From: JAVBNF01 sp031551725 | GTDB lineage: Bacteria > Bacteroidota > Bacteroidia > Bacteroidales > P3 | NCBI GenBank assembly: GCA_031551725.1 | Contig: JAVBNF010000011.1 | Span: 1-40,403, forward strand | Length of the DNA stretch: 40,403 nucleotides | Direction of reading: 5' to 3' | In this document: positions 31,862 to 39,737 of the stretch, in pieces | Position numbering within the stretch: position 1 is the stretch's first letter | Layout of the letters: the number at the start of each line of letters is the position of its first letter | Program-made: the position numbers and the translations under genes | Notes under the pieces: model-generated | The model's database searches: none | What the model was told of the DNA's origin: nothing | The model's input: only the letters and a program-made list of their open reading frames with translations

Positions 31862-34800
31862 ATGATCGAATTTATCAAAAAATTATTTGGAAACAAATCG
31901 CAACGCGATATCAAAGAAATCAACCCGATTTTGAATGAAACGCTCGCGGCGTATGAAAAAATTAAAAATCTTTCGAACGACGAACTTCGCGCCAAAACAC
32001 AAGAATTTAAAGACCGTATCGCAGCATATCTCAAAGAAGAACGCGCCGAAGTAGAACGCCTCAAACTCGAAGCAGAAAACGAAGAATTGAGCGTGGAAGA
32101 AAAAGAAGACCGCTACAACGCCATCGACAAGCTCGAAGAAGAAATGACCGGCAAAGTGGGCGAAATCCTCAACGAAATTTTGCCCGAAGCATTTTCCGTT
32201 GTCAAAGAAACCGCCCGTCGTTTCAAAGAAAATGAAGAAGTGGAAGTATCGCTGATGCCGTGGGATCAAGATCTTGCAGCTCATCGCGACAACGTAAATA
32301 TCCGCGGCGACAAAGCCTTCTACAAAAACGAATGGATGGCCGGCGGAAACATCGTCAAATGGGACATGGTGCATTACGACGTGCAAATCATCGGAGGAAT
32401 TGTACTCCATCAAGGGAAAATCTCCGAAATGGCCACCGGTGAAGGTAAAACCCTTGTCGCAACTTTGCCCGTTTACCTCAACGCCCTTTCCGGACGCGGT
32501 GTTCACGTGGTAACTGTGAATGATTATTTGGCAAAACGTGACTCCGAATGGATGGGTATGCTGTTCGAATTCCACGGCTTGAAAGTGGACTGTATCGACA
32601 AACACGAACCCAACTCCGAACCGCGCCGCAACGCTTATTTGGCCGATATCACCTACGGAACAAACAACGAATTTGGTTTCGACTATTTGCGCGACAACAT
32701 GTGCCGCAACAAGGAAGAACTTGTACAACGCCCCCACTCTTTCGCAATTGTGGATGAGGTCGACTCCGTGTTGATTGACGATGCCCGTACGCCGTTGATT
32801 ATTTCCGGCCCGACTTCCAAAGGCGATACGCATGAATTCGATATGTTCAAACCAAACATCGAACGTGTTTACAACGCTCAACGCAATTTGGTTACCCAAA
32901 TTTTAGCGGAAGCGAAAAACCTTTTAACCAACGCTGCCAACGCGGAAATGGAGAAAAAAGGCGCCATCCTCTTGCTTCGCGCACATCGCGGATTGCCCAA
33001 AAACAAAGCACTCATCAAGTTTTTGAGCGAGCCGGGCATGAAATCGCTTTTGCAAAGAACCGAGAACGAATACATGCAGGAACAAAACAAACGCATGCCG
33101 GAAATCGATAAAGAGTTGTTTTTCGTAATTGATGAAAAACAAAATACGATTGATTTGACTGAAAAAGGCATCGATTTTCTTGCTGAAAAAGACACCACCA
33201 GCTACATCCTTCCCGACGTTGGAAGTATGATTGCCGACCTTGAAAAACAAGGGCTTTCTGCTACTGAAAAAGCTGAAAAGAAAAGCGAAATTTTGCGCGA
33301 TTACGCCATTCAATCCGAACGCGTCCACACCATCAACCAATTGATGAAGGCTTATACCTTGTTCGAAAAAGATGTGGAATACATTGTTGTTGACAACAAA
33401 GTAAAAATTGTAGATGAACAAACCGGCCGGGTACTCGATGGACGTAGATATTCCGATGGTTTGCACCAGGCCATCGAAGCGAAAGAAAACGTAAAAATCG
33501 AGGCCGTTACGCAAACCTACGCAACCATCACATTGCAAAATTATTTCCGGATGTACGACAAACTGGCCGGTATGACCGGTACAGCCGAAACGGAAGCCGG
33601 TGAGTTTTGGGATATTTACAAATTGGATGTTGTGAGTATTCCTACCAATCGTGCCATTATTCGCGACGACCGCGAGGATTTGGTGTACAAAACCAAACGC
33701 GAAAAATACAAAGCAGTGATTGACGAAATTGTTGCTTTAACAGCCGACAAAGATGAAAACGGCAATCCGAAAACTCCGCGTCCGGTACTTGTGGGTACCA
33801 CTTCCGTGGAAATTTCGGAACTGTTGAGCCGCACATTAACGCAACGCAAAATCAAACACAATGTGTTGAATGCGAAACTGCACAAAAAAGAAGCCGATAT
33901 CGTTGCCGAAGCCGGTCAAGCCGGAACGGTAACCATTGCCACCAACATGGCTGGTCGTGGTACCGACATCAAGCTCGGACCCGGCGTGAAAGAAGCCGGC
34001 GGTTTGGCCATCATCGGTACAGAACGTCACGATTCTCGTCGTGTAGACCGCCAGTTACGTGGTCGTGCCGGACGTCAGGGAGACCCGGGAAGTTCGCAAT
34101 TCTTCGTTTCGTTGGAAGACGATTTGATGCGCTTGTTCGTGTCCGACCGTATTGCCGGAATTATGGACCGTTTGGGCCTGAAAGAAGGCGAAGTGATCCA
34201 ACATTCGATGATTACCAAATCCATCGAACGCGCACAAAAGAAAGTGGAAGAAAATAACTTTGGAACGCGTAAACGCTTGTTGGAATACGACGACGTTATG
34301 AATTCGCAACGCGAAGTGATTTACAAAAAACGCCGCCATGCTTTGTATGGCGAACGTTTATCTACCGACGTTGCAAACATGTTCTACGATTCTTGCGAAC
34401 AATTGGTGGAAGAATACAGGGATGCCAACGATTTCGACGCATTCAACATGGAATTAATCCGTCTGTTTGGTGTAGAATCTCCGCTTGACAAACGCGCTTT
34501 TATCGGCGACAAGCACGATGCGGTTGTAGAAAATGTCTTTAATTCTGTTTACGAAAGTTACAAATCGAAATCCGAACAATTGGCAGAAGCCGCATATCCG
34601 GTCATCCGCAATGTTTACGAAGAAAACGGAAGCCGTTACGAAAATATCGCTATTCCGATTACGGATGGAATTAAAACCATGAACGTGGTAGCCAACCTCA
34701 AGAAAGCCTACGAATCCAAAGGAAAAGACATCAAAAACACGATTGAAAAAAATCTCACTTTGATGCTTATTGATGACGCTTGGAAAGAGCACTTGCGTGA

Positions 34801-35191
34801 AATGGACGACTTGAAACAATCCGTTCAGAACGCTACTTACGAGCAAAAAGATCCGTTGTTGATTTACAAATTCGAATCGTTCGATTTGTTCAAACAAATG
34901 GTTATCAAAATCAATAAGGACATCTGCTCTTTCTTGATGCTGGGAAAATTGCCGGCACAACAACAAAACGTACAAGCCGCGCACCAACCGCACATGGATT
35001 TGAGCCGTTTGAAAACATCTCGCGAAGGAAATATTCCGGAAGAACGCAGCGCACAACACCCGCAAGCTGATAATCCTACTCAACCTTCAAAACCATCACC
35101 AATACACGTGGAAAAGAAAGTTGGACGTAACGACCCATGTCCTTGCGGAAGCGGAAAAAAATACAAAAATTGTCACGGACAAGGAGCATAA
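31862..35191 (+). CDS. secA: Preprotein translocase ATPase SecA
   Basis: 1109 residues from ATG 31862 (MIEFIKKLFGNKSQRD); the in-frame start at 31748 lies in the terminator. Drives protein export through SecYEG. Motifs: Walker A GEGKT (193-197), VTVNDYLAKRD, the DEAD-like FAIVDEVDSVLIDDARTPLIISG, GMTGTAETEAGEFW, TNMAGRGTDIKL, and GRAGRQGDPGSSQFFVSLEDDLM. The C-terminus has a Q/P-rich linker and a zinc-binding SEC-C motif (RNDPCPCGSGKKYKNCHG) for SecB or ribosome contact. It is longer than the E. coli protein because of extra segments, such as the K/E-rich stretch around 55-100 and one around 340-420, as seen in Bacteroidota SecA. TyrS follows 4 nt after the stop. Confidence 0.97.
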   Translation: MIEFIKKLFGNKSQRDIKEINPILNETLAAYEKIKNLSNDELRAKTQEFKDRIAAYLKEERAEVERLKLEAENEELSVEEKEDRYNAIDKLEEEMTGKVGEILNEILPEAFSVVKETARRFKENEEVEVSLMPWDQDLAAHRDNVNIRGDKAFYKNEWMAGGNIVKWDMVHYDVQIIGGIVLHQGKISEMATGEGKTLVATLPVYLNALSGRGVHVVTVNDYLAKRDSEWMGMLFEFHGLKVDCIDKHEPNSEPRRNAYLADITYGTNNEFGFDYLRDNMCRNKEELVQRPHSFAIVDEVDSVLIDDARTPLIISGPTSKGDTHEFDMFKPNIERVYNAQRNLVTQILAEAKNLLTNAANAEMEKKGAILLLRAHRGLPKNKALIKFLSEPGMKSLLQRTENEYMQEQNKRMPEIDKELFFVIDEKQNTIDLTEKGIDFLAEKDTTSYILPDVGSMIADLEKQGLSATEKAEKKSEILRDYAIQSERVHTINQLMKAYTLFEKDVEYIVVDNKVKIVDEQTGRVLDGRRYSDGLHQAIEAKENVKIEAVTQTYATITLQNYFRMYDKLAGMTGTAETEAGEFWDIYKLDVVSIPTNRAIIRDDREDLVYKTKREKYKAVIDEIVALTADKDENGNPKTPRPVLVGTTSVEISELLSRTLTQRKIKHNVLNAKLHKKEADIVAEAGQAGTVTIATNMAGRGTDIKLGPGVKEAGGLAIIGTERHDSRRVDRQLRGRAGRQGDPGSSQFFVSLEDDLMRLFVSDRIAGIMDRLGLKEGEVIQHSMITKSIERAQKKVEENNFGTRKRLLEYDDVMNSQREVIYKKRRHALYGERLSTDVANMFYDSCEQLVEEYRDANDFDAFNMELIRLFGVESPLDKRAFIGDKHDAVVENVFNSVYESYKSKSEQLAEAAYPVIRNVYEENGSRYENIAIPITDGIKTMNVVANLKKAYESKGKDIKNTIEKNLTLMLIDDAWKEHLREMDDLKQSVQNATYEQKDPLLIYKFESFDLFKQMVIKINKDICSFLMLGKLPAQQQNVQAAHQPHMDLSRLKTSREGNIPEERSAQHPQADNPTQPSKPSPIHVEKKVGRNDPCPCGSGKKYKNCHGQGA

Positions 35192-35195
35192 GAAA

Positions 35196-36482
35196 ATGAA
35201 TTTTATTGAAGAACTAAGATGGCGCGGCATGATTCACGACGTGATGCCGGGCACAGAAGAACAACTGAATAAAGAAATGACGTCGGCTTATGTGGGAATT
35301 GATCCTACGGCCGATTCATTGCACATTGGACACTTGGTGAGCGTGATGATGTTGAAGCATTTTCAATCATGCGGTCATCGTCCGATTGCCCTCGTGGGTG
35401 GCGCCACAGGTATGATTGGCGACCCTTCCGGCAAATCTCAAGAACGTAATTTGCTTGATGAGCCCACACTCCGCCACAATCAGGAATGCTTGAAAAAACA
35501 ATTAAGCAAGTTTTTGGATTTCGATTCAAACGCCGCCAATAGAGCCGAACTCGTGAACAATTACGACTGGATGAAAGAATTTTCATTCCTCGAATTTATT
35601 CGTGATATTGGTAAACATATCACTGTAAATTACATGATGGCAAAAGACTCCGTAAAAAAACGCTTGAGCGGAGAAGGGGAAGGCATGTCGTTTACCGAAT
35701 TTACCTACCAATTGGTGCAAGGATACGACTTTTTGTGGTTGTATCAAAACAAAGGCTGCCGCTTGCAAATGGGCGGTTCCGACCAATGGGGGAACATCAC
35801 CACGGGAACTGAACTCATTCGCAGAAAAGCCGGCGGAGAAGCGTTTGCACTTACGTGTCCGCTTATCACCAAAGCCGATGGTGGAAAATTCGGCAAAACC
35901 GAAAGCGGCAATATTTGGCTTGATCCGGAAAAAACATCGCCCTATCAATTCTACCAATTCTGGTTGAATTGTTCGGACGAAGATTCGAAAAAATACATCA
36001 AAATTTTCACGCTTTTCAGCAAAGAAGAAATCGACGAAATGATCCGTCAACACGACGAAGCGCCGCATGTGCGTACCTTGCAAAAAGCGTTGGCAAAAGA
36101 TCTGACCATTCGTGTGCATTCGGAAAACGATTTTAACGCCGCAGTGGAAGCGTCGGAAATCCTTTTCGGAAAAGGTACCACAGAAAGTTTGCAAAAACTG
36201 TCGGAACAAATGTTCTTGACCGTTTTTGAAGGCGTTCCACAACACGAAATGCAGAAATCAGATATCGAAAACGGACTTTCAATCGTAGATTTCCTTGCGG
36301 AGAAAACCAATATCTACGCATCAAAAGGCGAAGCCCGCCGCGCATTGAAAGAAAACGGCGTTTCGGTGAACAAAGAAAAAGTAAACGAAAGTACAATGAT
36401 CAATTCCGCATCATTATTGAACGGAAAATACATTTTAGTACAAAAAGGGAAAAAGAATTATTACATTGTTAAAACAATATAG
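35196..36482 (+). CDS. tyrS: Tyrosyl-tRNA synthetase
   Basis: 428 residues from ATG 35196. Class I synthetase: YVGIDPTADSLHIGHL with the HIGH motif, GGATGMIGDPSGKSQER, the tyrosine-site VQGYDFLWLYQNKGCRLQMGGSDQWGN (seen in two parts), and KFGKTESG as the KMSKS loop. A C-terminal S4 RNA-binding domain covers about 365-428 (ASKGEARRALKENGVSVNKEKV). Length is normal. A longer start at 35121 would lie inside secA. It sits 4 nt from secA and 2 nt from asnS, so all three may be read as one operon. Confidence 0.96.
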   Translation: MNFIEELRWRGMIHDVMPGTEEQLNKEMTSAYVGIDPTADSLHIGHLVSVMMLKHFQSCGHRPIALVGGATGMIGDPSGKSQERNLLDEPTLRHNQECLKKQLSKFLDFDSNAANRAELVNNYDWMKEFSFLEFIRDIGKHITVNYMMAKDSVKKRLSGEGEGMSFTEFTYQLVQGYDFLWLYQNKGCRLQMGGSDQWGNITTGTELIRRKAGGEAFALTCPLITKADGGKFGKTESGNIWLDPEKTSPYQFYQFWLNCSDEDSKKYIKIFTLFSKEEIDEMIRQHDEAPHVRTLQKALAKDLTIRVHSENDFNAAVEASEILFGKGTTESLQKLSEQMFLTVFEGVPQHEMQKSDIENGLSIVDFLAEKTNIYASKGEARRALKENGVSVNKEKVNESTMINSASLLNGKYILVQKGKKNYYIVKTI

Positions 36483-36484
36483 TT

Positions 36485-37879
36485 ATGAAGCAGATTGCAA
36501 TTAAAGATTTATTGAAAATGACCGGCGCCGCAAAGGTGGGCGATTCGGTATTGGTGAAAGGTTGGGTGCGTACACGCCGCGGTAATAAAAACGTTAGTTT
36601 TATCGCGTTGAATGACGGCTCTATTGTTCACAGCATTCAAGTTGTTGCTGATGCTGAAAAATTCAATGAAGATTTTATTAAAAAAATAACCACCGGCGCA
36701 TGTTTGGCCGTTACCGGAAAACTCGTTGAGTCGATGGGACAAGGGCAAGCGGTGGAAATTCAAGCCGACACCATCGAAATCTACGGCGAATGCGACGCTG
36801 AAACCTTCCCTTTGCAAAAGAAAGGCCATACGCTCGAATTTTTGCGTGAAATCGCGCATTTGCGTCCGCGTACAAACACGTTCGGTGCTGTGTTGAGAAT
36901 TCGCCACGCAATGGCATTTGCATTGCATAAATTTTACAACGACCGTGGATTTTATTATTTGCACACGCCCATCATTACTGCATCCGATGCAGAAGGCGCC
37001 GGGCAAATGTTTCAAGTAACTACGCTCGACATGGAAAATCCGCCGAAAAAAGACGGTGCAATCGATTATTCACAAGATTTCTTTGGAAAGCACGCCAGTC
37101 TTACAGTTTCAGGACAGTTGGAAGGCGAACTCGGTGCCATGGCATTGTCGAAAATTTATACCTTCGGCCCTACTTTCCGTGCTGAAAACTCAAATACGCC
37201 GCGCCACTTGGCCGAATTCTGGATGAACGAACCAGAAATGGCGTTCTACGAAATCAAAGAGAACATGGACTTGGCGGAAGAGTTCTTGAAATATCTCGTT
37301 ACCTACGCACTCGAAAACTGCATGGACGACTTGCAATTCTTGAACGATATGTACGACAAAGAACTCATTGAACGCTTGAAATCCGTTGTCAGCGTTGACT
37401 TCATCCGTTTATCATATACAGAAGCTGTTGATATTTTGAAAGCTTCCGGACAAAAATTCGAATTCAAGGTTGATTGGGGTGTCGATTTGCAAAGCGAACA
37501 CGAACGTTATTTGGTAGAAAAACACTTCCAAAAGCCGGTTATTTTGACGGATTATCCAAAAGATATCAAAGCGTTTTACATGAAACAAAACGATGACGGA
37601 AAAACCGTTCGCGCGATGGATGTTTTGTTCCCGCGAATCGGTGAAATCATTGGCGGTTCTCAACGTGAAGAGCGTTTGGATGTCTTAAAAAAACGTATCG
37701 CAGAGATGAACATTCCGGAAAAAGACATGTGGTGGTATTTGGATACCCGTAAGTTCGGAACAGCTCCGCACGCCGGTTTCGGTCTCGGTTTCGAACGTTT
37801 GTTACTCTTCGTAACCGGCATGGCCAACATCCGCGATGTGATTCCGTTCCCAAGAACACCAATGAACGCAGAGTTTTAA
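36485..37879 (+). CDS. asnS: Asparaginyl-tRNA synthetase
   Basis: 464 residues. N-terminal OB-fold anticodon domain (VLVKGWVRTRRGNKNVSFIAL, in two parts, about 20-110), then a class II catalytic domain with motif 2 FRAENSNTPRHLAEFWMNEPEMAF and motif 3 GFGLGFERLLLFVTG. The ending NIRDVIPFPRTPMNAEF is typical of AsnRS rather than AspRS. Charges tRNA-Asn directly. Two nt separate it from tyrS. A strong inverted repeat (37892-37938) lies just downstream. Confidence 0.96.
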   Translation: MKQIAIKDLLKMTGAAKVGDSVLVKGWVRTRRGNKNVSFIALNDGSIVHSIQVVADAEKFNEDFIKKITTGACLAVTGKLVESMGQGQAVEIQADTIEIYGECDAETFPLQKKGHTLEFLREIAHLRPRTNTFGAVLRIRHAMAFALHKFYNDRGFYYLHTPIITASDAEGAGQMFQVTTLDMENPPKKDGAIDYSQDFFGKHASLTVSGQLEGELGAMALSKIYTFGPTFRAENSNTPRHLAEFWMNEPEMAFYEIKENMDLAEEFLKYLVTYALENCMDDLQFLNDMYDKELIERLKSVVSVDFIRLSYTEAVDILKASGQKFEFKVDWGVDLQSEHERYLVEKHFQKPVILTDYPKDIKAFYMKQNDDGKTVRAMDVLFPRIGEIIGGSQREERLDVLKKRIAEMNIPEKDMWWYLDTRKFGTAPHAGFGLGFERLLLFVTGMANIRDVIPFPRTPMNAEF

Positions 37880-37891
37880 TTGTTAATGATA

Positions 37892-37938
37892 AATGGTTAA
37901 TGGTTAATGGAGGCACCGCTCATTAACCATTAACCATT
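37892..37938. repeat. 18-bp inverted repeat between asnS and rpoN
   Basis: AATGGTTAATGGTTAATG (37892-37909) and CATTAACCATTAACCATT (37921-37938) are exact complements with an 11-nt loop. The arms are made of the 7-nt unit GGTTAAT. The repeat ends 14 nt before the rpoN start and could form a stable leader hairpin. No U-run follows, so a simple terminator is unlikely. Confidence 0.75.
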
Positions 37939-37952
37939 AACAATTTACCATT

Positions 37953-39377
37953 GTGTTAAAACAAGGCTTACACCAACAACAGTTACAAAAGCTGTCTCCG
38001 CAACAGATACAGCTTATGCGGCTATTGCAGGTGCCTGTCATGCAATTGGAACAGCGGATTAAAGAAGAGTTGGAAGAAAATCCGGCGCTGGAGGAAGTAG
38101 AAACCGTGTCTGATATTTCCGATGACAATCTACCGGAAGAAAACGATTTCGACATCAACGATTATCTCGATGAAGGCGATATTGCCGACTACAAATTGCG
38201 CTCAAACAATTACGCTTCGGATGAAGAAAAACACTACTCCACACAGGCATCCGGAACAAGTTTCTACGATTATTTGAGCACACAATTCAGCGCGCAGTAT
38301 GTTTCCGAAAAGGAGCAACAAATTGCCGAAATGATTATCGGAAATCTGGATCAAAACGGATACCTGAAACGCGAAATCGCGGCGCTCTCCGACGACCTGG
38401 CATTTATGCAGAACGTTCATGCTTCTAAAGAAGAGATTTTGCACGTTTTGTATCGAATTCAAGAACTGGATCCGCCCGGAATTGCCGCACGCGATTTGCA
38501 GGAATGTCTGCAAATCCAACTAAAACGCATGACTCCCCAAACAACGGCCATCTACACCGCTTTACAGATTCTGACAAAATGCTACGACGCATTTATCAAA
38601 CGTCATTTTATAAAAATTCAAGATAAATTAAAAATATCGGAAAACGAATTGCAAGACGCATTAACCGTAATTTCACAACTGAATCCGAAACCCGGAAATG
38701 CGCTCGGAGACAGTGAAAATGACGCTCCTGCCGTTATTCCCGACTATTTCTTAACAAATCACAACGGCCGTTTGGAGTTGACATTGAATTCTAAAAACGA
38801 CCCCGAATTGCGCGTAAACGGTACCTATCGGGAAATGCTCCAAACCTATTCCGAAACGCCTAAAAAATCGAAAGAACAAAAAGATGCGGTGTATTTTATC
38901 CGTCATAAAATTGAAGCGGCCAAAGGCTTTATCGATGCCGTAAAACAACGCCGGGAAACGCTTTTAAATACCATGCAGGCTATTTTAAATATGCAGCAGG
39001 AATATTTTCAAACCGGCGAAATGGACAAACTCAAGCCCATGAAGTTAAAAGACATTGCAGATGTTGTAAGTCTCGATGTATCAACTATTTCAAGGGTTGT
39101 AAACAGCAAATACATTCAAACGCCTTTCGGAATTTTTTCGCTGAAAGATTTCTTTTCACAATCCTTCACCAAAGAAGAAGGCGAAGACGTTTCTGTAAAT
39201 GAAATCAAGATTTTGATGGAAAAACTAATTTCCGAAGAAGACAAACGCCACCCGCTCAACGACGATAAACTCACCGAACTCCTTGCCGAGAAAGGCTTTC
39301 GCCTGGCTCGCCGCACCGTGGCCAAATACCGCGAAACCATGCAAATTCCGGTGGCACGAATGCGAAAACAAGTTTGA
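37953..39377 (+). CDS. rpoN: RNA polymerase sigma-54 factor
   Basis: 474 residues from a GTG at 37953 (MLKQGLHQQQLQKLSPQQIQ). Region I is glutamine-rich (QQIQLMRLLQVPVMQLEQRI) and region II acidic. The core-binding domain follows (IIGNLDQNGYL, IQELDPPGIAARDLQECLQIQL). The DNA-binding part has the HTH segment LKDIADVVSLDVSTISRVVNSKYIQ (in two parts) and FSLKDFFS. The RpoN box ARRTVAKYRE is at the C-terminus, followed by IPVARMRKQV. Directs transcription from -24/-12 promoters with AAA+ activators; none is encoded in this window. No ATG gives the family N-terminus, so GTG is preferred. A FISUMP promoter begins 2 nt after its stop. Confidence 0.95.
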   Translation: MLKQGLHQQQLQKLSPQQIQLMRLLQVPVMQLEQRIKEELEENPALEEVETVSDISDDNLPEENDFDINDYLDEGDIADYKLRSNNYASDEEKHYSTQASGTSFYDYLSTQFSAQYVSEKEQQIAEMIIGNLDQNGYLKREIAALSDDLAFMQNVHASKEEILHVLYRIQELDPPGIAARDLQECLQIQLKRMTPQTTAIYTALQILTKCYDAFIKRHFIKIQDKLKISENELQDALTVISQLNPKPGNALGDSENDAPAVIPDYFLTNHNGRLELTLNSKNDPELRVNGTYREMLQTYSETPKKSKEQKDAVYFIRHKIEAAKGFIDAVKQRRETLLNTMQAILNMQQEYFQTGEMDKLKPMKLKDIADVVSLDVSTISRVVNSKYIQTPFGIFSLKDFFSQSFTKEEGEDVSVNEIKILMEKLISEEDKRHPLNDDKLTELLAEKGFRLARRTVAKYRETMQIPVARMRKQV

Positions 39378-39378
39378 T

Positions 39379-39409
39379 TTTGTATTTTCAGAAAATATTT
39401 ATACCTTTG
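39379..39409 (+). promoter_or_regulatory. Bacteroidota-type promoter for right-edge FISUMP gene
   Basis: TTTG (39379-39382), 19-nt spacer, TACCTTTG (39402-39409). The bases after the -7 box (CCGAAATAATCGTTAAC) match those after the promoter of copy A (CGGAAATAAATGGTTAAC), so promoter and leader are homologous as a unit. Confidence 0.72.
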
Positions 39410-39510
39410 CCGAAATAATCGTTAACGAGAGAACAAGTTAACAAGAAGACGAGAAAACAAGTAAAAAAACAGATAGCTTATAAAAAACATAAATTAATTA
39501 AATAAATAAA

Positions 39511-39676
39511 AAAAGCGTAAGCTTTATTCTTTTATAGAAAACCTCCAAATTTTTCAGAGCAAAAGAATAGTAAGCGATACGCTCATGCTGTGTTCCGGCG
39601 TGAGTTGTGTCTTATTTTTGCTCGGGTGCTTGGAGGTACCTCTATAAAAATAAGAAAATCAACTCACGCTTTTTTT
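39511..39676 (+). promoter_or_regulatory. Structured 5' leader element, copy C (candidate cis-regulatory RNA)
   Basis: Third copy of the FISUMP leader element, on the plus strand. Helices by eye: 39533-39538 with 39641-39646 (TATAGA/TCTATA), 39542-39548 with 39630-39636 (CCTCCAA/TTGGAGG), 39557-39564 with 39616-39623 (GAGCAAAA/TTTTGCTC), and core hairpin 39582-39588 with 39598-39604 (CTCATGC/GCGTGAG). The core 39571-39615 is almost identical in all copies. GCGTGAGTTG (39598-39607) is also perfectly complementary to CAACTCACGC (39660-39669), which runs into seven T. From the promoter the leader would be about 320 nt long. The 360-nt gap contains no gene; its 5' part (39420-39475) has short GTTAACAAG/AACGAGAA repeats shared with copy A. 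Confidence 0.78.
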
Positions 39677-39686
39677 ATTTACATAC

Positions 39687-39701
39687 AGCCCCTTCGGGGC
39701 T
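39687..39701. repeat. Short GC hairpin in FISUMP leader
   Basis: AGCCCC/GGGGCT stem with a TTC loop, 36 nt before the ATG at 39738. Same hairpin and position as 2654-2668 in copy A. Confidence 0.6.
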
Positions 39702-39737
39702 TGATGGGAAATGATTAACAATTAAATACAACACAAC

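Noticed and set aside
31748..31862. Upstream start giving SecA a 38-residue N-terminal extension
   Set aside because: The extension covers a terminator stem and the secA promoter box; ATG 31862 gives the standard SecA start.
31883..32899. A 338-codon open frame on the minus strand opposite secA
   Set aside because: It is a phenylalanine- and histidine-rich antisense shadow of the strong secA coding frame, with no motif or promoter of its own.
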